Shown here: piece by piece, positions 6,464-8,759 of the stretch
Layout of the letters: each line of letters begins with the position of its first letter
Position numbering within the stretch: position 1 is the first letter of the stretch
Source of the DNA: Chloroflexota bacterium
Lineage (GTDB): Bacteria > Chloroflexota > Anaerolineae > Thermoflexales > Thermoflexaceae
Direction of reading: 5' to 3'
Length of the DNA stretch: 8,759 bases
Assembly (NCBI GenBank): GCA_030550075.1
Contig: JAUQQB010000094.1
Span: 1 to 8,759, forward strand
Notes under the pieces: model-generated
Databases searched by the model: none
What the model saw: only the letters and a program-made list of their open reading frames with translations
What the model was told of the DNA's origin: nothing
Made by a program: the position numbers and the translations under genes

Positions 6464-7459
6464 TTAAGCGGACTCCCGACGGATCAGAACGGGCTGGATC
6501 AGAGTAGGTGGAGGCGTTTCGCCACGGACAGCCGCCAGCCAGGTGCGGATCAGCGCCTGGCCGATTTGATCCATGGGCTGGCGCAGCGTGGTGAGGGGCG
6601 GATGCGTCTGGGCGGCCATCGGGATATCATCGAAGCCGATCACCGCCACATCCTGGCCCGGGATCCGCCCGGCCTCGTGGAGGGCCCGCATCGCCCCCAG
6701 GGCCATCAGATCGGTGGCCGCGATGAGAGCGGTGAATGGGATGCCTTCCACCAGCAGCGCTCGAGCCGCCTCATAGCCGGCTTCCATGGTCGGGCGAGCG
6801 ATCCGGATCAGGGCTTCTTCCAGGGGAAGGCCCGCCTCCGCCAGGCCTTTTCGATAGCCCTCGAGGCGATGGTGGGCGAAGGTAAAGGAGAGCGGCGGGC
6901 TCAGGTAAGCGATGCGGCGATGGCCCCTCTCCACCAGGTAGGCCACCGCCTCCCGGATCCCAGCCTCCCCATCGACATCCACCCACGGGAACTCGCCATT
7001 CCCCTCGATACGCCCGAAAGCCACAAAGGGGATTCCGGCGGCCTGCAGATGGGGGATGCGGGGATCCCGGCGCTGCAGATCGATGAGGAGGAAGCCATCC
7101 ACCCGCCGGCCTTTATAGAGGCGATCAATCAGGCGCAGATCGGCAGCGGGGTCCCGACAGGTGGCGATCAGGAGATCGAGCTGGTGATCCGCGCAAGCAT
7201 CTCCGAGGGCGTGGATCAGCTCGAGGAAGAAGGGGTCGCTGAGACGGCGCTCGCCGGTGGGGAGGATCAGGCCAACGGTATCGGAACGGCGGCGTTTCAG
7301 CTGCCGCGCTCCGGCGTGGGGATGGTAGCCCAGCTCCGCGATGGCCCGAAGCACCCGCTCCCGGGTTTCCGGCCGCACGGGCCCGGAGTTGTTGAGGACA
7401 TACGAGACGGTGGCGGGGGAAACCCCCGCCCGCTGCGCCACATCCCGGATCGTGGCCAT
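6464..7459 (-). CDS. LacI-family transcriptional repressor
   Basis: This 331-residue regulator has standard family length. The N-terminal helix-turn-helix reads TIRDVAQRAGVSPATVSYVL (3-22), then VLRAIAELGYHPHAGARQLK gives the hinge helix with the minor-groove-wedging Leu54. The C-terminal part is a periplasmic-binding-protein-like sugar sensor, with DTVGLILP near 60, VDGFLLID, the ATDLMALGAMRALHEAG segment, and DVAVIGFDDIPMAAQTHPPLTTLRQP near the end. The family binds palindromes with a central CG pair, and sequences of exactly that kind lie at its own promoter and before the next gene. It probably represses itself and the downstream hydrolase and transporter genes until a sugar from the imported substrate releases it. 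The start ATG at 7457-7459 follows GGAGGG. The gap to the hydrolase gene is 76 bases. The inducer is unknown. Confidence 0.95.
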   Translation of the reverse strand: MATIRDVAQRAGVSPATVSYVLNNSGPVRPETRERVLRAIAELGYHPHAGARQLKRRRSDTVGLILPTGERRLSDPFFLELIHALGDACADHQLDLLIATCRDPAADLRLIDRLYKGRRVDGFLLIDLQRRDPRIPHLQAAGIPFVAFGRIEGNGEFPWVDVDGEAGIREAVAYLVERGHRRIAYLSPPLSFTFAHHRLEGYRKGLAEAGLPLEEALIRIARPTMEAGYEAARALLVEGIPFTALIAATDLMALGAMRALHEAGRIPGQDVAVIGFDDIPMAAQTHPPLTTLRQPMDQIGQALIRTWLAAVRGETPPPTLIQPVLIRRESA

Positions 7460-7502
7460 CCCGCCCTCCGCGGATAACCCGAGGCGTCGATCCGTCGCCG
7501 GG

Positions 7503-7518
7503 ATTGAAACGTTTCAAT
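7503..7518. promoter_or_regulatory. Perfect 16-bp LacI-family operator at the lacI-type promoter
   Basis: ATTGAAACGTTTCAAT is a perfect palindrome with the central CG typical of LacI/CcpA-type sites. It begins just downstream of the predicted -10 box on the minus strand, so it covers the expected transcription start. This is the classic arrangement for autorepression of the regulator gene, and for repression of the whole operon if the downstream genes are co-transcribed. Confidence 0.85.
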
Positions 7519-7521
7519 TCC

Positions 7522-7550
7522 AGGATAACGAAAACGGCAGAAGCTGTCAA
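7522..7550 (-). promoter_or_regulatory. Sigma-70-type promoter for the lacI-led operon
   Basis: On the minus strand TTGACA (7545-7550) is followed by a 17-base spacer and TATCCT (7522-7527). The -35 box matches the consensus fully and the -10 at four of six positions. The predicted start near 7515 falls inside the operator and leaves a leader of about 56 bases before the repressor ATG. It is the only strong promoter seen in the window. Confidence 0.75.
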
Positions 7551-7564
7551 GGGGAAGCAAGGGC

Positions 7565-7604
7565 GCTGATGTAGGACAACTGCAAGCAGTTGTCCTACAT
7601 CAGC
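7565..7604. repeat. Perfect palindromic element (REP-like) between the YbjN-like and lacI genes
   Basis: CTGATGTAGGACAACTGC at 7566-7583 is repeated exactly in inverted form at 7586-7603 with only AA between, and one more G-C pair (7565/7604) extends the arms. It starts right after the stop of the YbjN-like gene and lies 15 bases upstream of the promoter -35 box of the repressor gene. It lacks a T run on either side, so it is not a standard intrinsic terminator, though the hairpin could insulate the two genes. Compact GTAGG-type palindromes of this form are often dispersed repeats (REP/MITE-like). That origin is inference. Confidence 0.75.
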
Positions 7605-7607
7605 CTC

Positions 7608-8057
7608 TCATGCCACAAAAGGCTCCAGATGCTCCTGGGCCCATGCGGTGAGCGCCGCATCCCACCACTCCAGATAAGCGGAGAAGAGCTCCACGTCCAG
7701 AGCCGCTCCGAAAGGGAAGACCGTCTGACACCAGACGTCTCCATCCTCATCGAAGGAGAGCTTGGCCAGGTTATAGGTGTCGTTCAACCGGTTGACCGCG
7801 CGCAGGGCCTCCGGGCTCAGGTTCTCCGGCCCTCGCCCACCGAAAAGAACATAGATCAGGATGCGGTTGATCTGGGGTTGATGATGGATATAGCGCAACA
7901 GGATCCGATAGGTGGAGGGACGGCGGACAATCAGGGGCTCGTTCTCATGGGAGGGGCGGTGAACAACTTCCCATCCCAGCCGTTCCAGGGCACCTGCCAG
8001 TGCCTGGGTGAACGCCTGCTCGTTTTCCAGGGCCTGGATTCGGATGGATTCCCGCAT
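7608..8057 (-). CDS. YbjN-domain-like small protein
   Basis: This 149-residue acidic, soluble protein has no signal peptide or membrane segment. The overall pattern suggests the YbjN / type III secretion chaperone-like fold. It has an N-terminal helix, a strand-rich middle (IVRRPSTYRILLRYIHHQP and RILIYVLFGG), then VNRLNDTYNLAKLSFDEDGD at about 88-107, WCQTVFPFG, and a final long helix containing EYLEWWDAAL-like residues (the actual run is AYLEWWDAALTAW). The VN-LN...DEDGD...FP block is the most family-like part. Members are often of unknown function and are thought to bind other proteins. The ATG at 8055-8057 has a strong AAAGGAG upstream. It is probably a separate transcription unit, cut off from the repressor gene by the palindrome. 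The family assignment is from pattern only. Confidence 0.75.
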   Translation of the reverse strand: MRESIRIQALENEQAFTQALAGALERLGWEVVHRPSHENEPLIVRRPSTYRILLRYIHHQPQINRILIYVLFGGRGPENLSPEALRAVNRLNDTYNLAKLSFDEDGDVWCQTVFPFGAALDVELFSAYLEWWDAALTAWAQEHLEPFVA

Positions 8058-8120
8058 AGAGCTCCTTTCGCTGGGTCATTGGATCGGGATGCGGGCGATG
8101 GCTTCACCCCTGCTATCCCT

Positions 8121-8149
8121 ATCATAACCCCATCACCACCTTTCCAAAA
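8121..8149 (-). promoter_or_regulatory. Possible promoter of the YbjN-like gene
   Basis: The minus strand carries TATGAT (8121-8126), five of six bases of the -10 consensus, with TTTTGG 17 bases upstream (8144-8149), a poor -35 match. A start near 8114 would leave a leader of roughly 57 bases. The call rests on the -10 box and position only. Confidence 0.3.
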
Positions 8150-8323
8150 ATGATTTCCACTCCAGGCCAATAGCCGACTGACGTTCTCCGCCGATTCTGC
8201 CCGCTTATATCCCTGCATCTTCATTCCAGGAACCCGCTCAGCGGCCTTCTGAACCGTCAGGCACAGCTGTGAGGCTGCCCACCCCCAAATCCTGCGGGGA
8301 GCTGACTACTAGGCTGCACGATG

Positions 8324-8354
8324 TTTGTGACGGCGAAAAACCCATCGTCACAAA
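8324..8354 (-). terminator. Hairpin after the TIM-barrel-like gene
   Basis: TTTGTGACG at 8324-8332 and CGTCACAAA at 8346-8354 are exact inverted copies with a 13-base loop. On the minus strand the hairpin starts seven bases after the stop of the TIM-barrel-like gene, where a terminator is expected. There is no T run after it, so termination may be factor-dependent. A protein-binding palindrome is an alternative reading. Confidence 0.45.
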
Positions 8355-8361
8355 ATACGGC

Positions 8362-8759
8362 TCATCGGTGGAGCGAGGCGGCCATTCGACGCCAGGTATG
8401 CCGCCGGCCGCGGATCGCGACGGAGAGCGTGTAGATGTTCTCCGGGAAGGCGATCCCCATGAGCCCTGCATCCCCGATGTGAAAAATGTCGACCCCGATT
8501 CGCTTCCCGGCCAGCGCCAGCTGCTCGATCACAGAGGGTGAAGCGCCCTCCTGGGAGGTGCCAATCGTTCCCATCACCAGACGGCCTGACCGGTGAATCC
8601 GCGTCGCCAGGCGGGCGGCTTCTTCCTCTGTTACGCCTGGAACAGTCCCTGGCAGAGGGATCAGAATTCCATCTGCACCTGCCTCGATCATCGCCTCCAC
8701 ATCCCGCTCTGAAATCACCGGCTCATCCGTTCCAGCCCGGTGCATCTTCCCTGCCAGGA
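8362..8759 (-). CDS. TIM-barrel-like protein (DUF7916-type), C-terminal part, truncated by window edge
   Basis: The frame is open through the window edge (LAGK precedes the first internal Met), so this is the C-terminal 131 or so residues and the ATG at 8743-8745 need not be the start. Visible blocks are ERDVEAMIEAGADGILIPLP, MGTIGTSQEGASPSVIEQLA, GVDIFHIGDAGLMGIAFPEN and IRGRRHTWRRMAASLHR at the end. The alternation of helix and hydrophobic strand (GILIPLP, LVMGTIG, VDIFHIGDAG) fits the last strands of a beta/alpha barrel. The GTSQEGA and HIGDAG signatures recall a family of uncharacterised barrel proteins, often labelled DUF7916 or loosely as phosphonomutase-like and found near sugar-transport genes. 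I infer a cytoplasmic enzyme but cannot name a reaction. A hairpin follows the TGA at 8362-8364. Confidence 0.7.
   Translation of the reverse strand, partial: LAGKMHRAGTDEPVISERDVEAMIEAGADGILIPLPGTVPGVTEEEAARLATRIHRSGRLVMGTIGTSQEGASPSVIEQLALAGKRIGVDIFHIGDAGLMGIAFPENIYTLSVAIRGRRHTWRRMAASLHR

Larger units (their letters stand above)
8058..8361. other. Intergenic region upstream of the YbjN-like gene
   Basis: About 304 bases separate the YbjN-like start from the end of the TIM-barrel-like gene. It holds a hairpin just after the latter gene (8324-8354), a possible weak promoter (8121-8149) and a 10-bp palindrome CACAGCTGTG at 8262-8271 of unknown meaning. I see no supported gene or RNA in the remainder. 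Confidence 0.5.

Noticed and set aside
6461..6470. CGCTTAAGCG palindrome at the repressor stop codon as a terminator
   Set aside because: It is a gapless 10-bp palindrome that cannot form a proper loop and has no T run. It overlaps the stop and is probably incidental.
6566..7477. Plus-strand open frame (303 codons) opposite the repressor gene
   Set aside because: The LacI-family match on the minus strand is unambiguous across its whole length, and the opposite frame has no domain.
1..8759. CRISPR arrays, tRNA or rRNA genes, insertion sequences, defence or phage genes
   Set aside because: No spaced direct repeats, cloverleaf-like or rRNA-like segments, transposase or phage motifs were seen on either strand.

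Overview
The window reads as a high-GC bacterial chromosome segment, most likely from the phylum Chloroflexota (Anaerolineae/Thermoflexia-like, possibly thermophilic). The main clue is the solute-binding lipoprotein: a short lipobox signal is followed by a Thr/Pro stretch and a Val-Thr-Arg/Lys-Glu repeat linker of the kind common in Chloroflexota binding proteins. This taxonomic call is inference. No RNA gene, CRISPR array or insertion sequence was seen.

Layout. Positions 1-800 (+) are the 3' part of an acetoacetyl-CoA synthetase gene. A strong hairpin at 814-849 separates it from a convergent block, and everything after it is on the minus strand. Read in the direction of transcription (from high to low coordinates), that block has the 3' part of a TIM-barrel-like gene (8759-8362, entering from outside), a hairpin, a small YbjN-like gene (8057-7608), and a 38-bp perfect palindrome (7566-7603). 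Next comes a five-gene sugar locus: a LacI-family repressor (7459-6464), a GH65-like glycoside hydrolase or phosphorylase (6387-4276), a solute-binding lipoprotein (4262-2961), a MalF-type permease (2631-1753) and a MalG-type permease (1751-864).

How it fits together. The likely job is uptake and cytoplasmic breakdown of an oligosaccharide or glycoside. The lipoprotein captures the sugar outside, the two permeases import it, and the signal-peptide-less GH65-like enzyme would cleave it inside. No ABC ATPase is in the window, so a shared ATPase encoded elsewhere is probably used. Control is unusually legible. A TTGACA-17-TATCCT promoter precedes lacI, with a perfect 16-bp palindromic operator (7503-7518) at its expected transcription start. 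Two related operator-like sites, with centres 32 bp apart, lie between lacI and the hydrolase gene. Between the binding-protein gene and the permease genes are two stem-loops, one 18 positions long and followed by a short U run. They could lower permease expression relative to the binding protein.

No wholly new system is evident. The parts that most deserve attention are the divergent GH65-like enzyme of unknown substrate, the three-operator layout, the palindromic element at 7566-7603, and the structured leader of the permease genes with its duplicated ribosome-binding segment.
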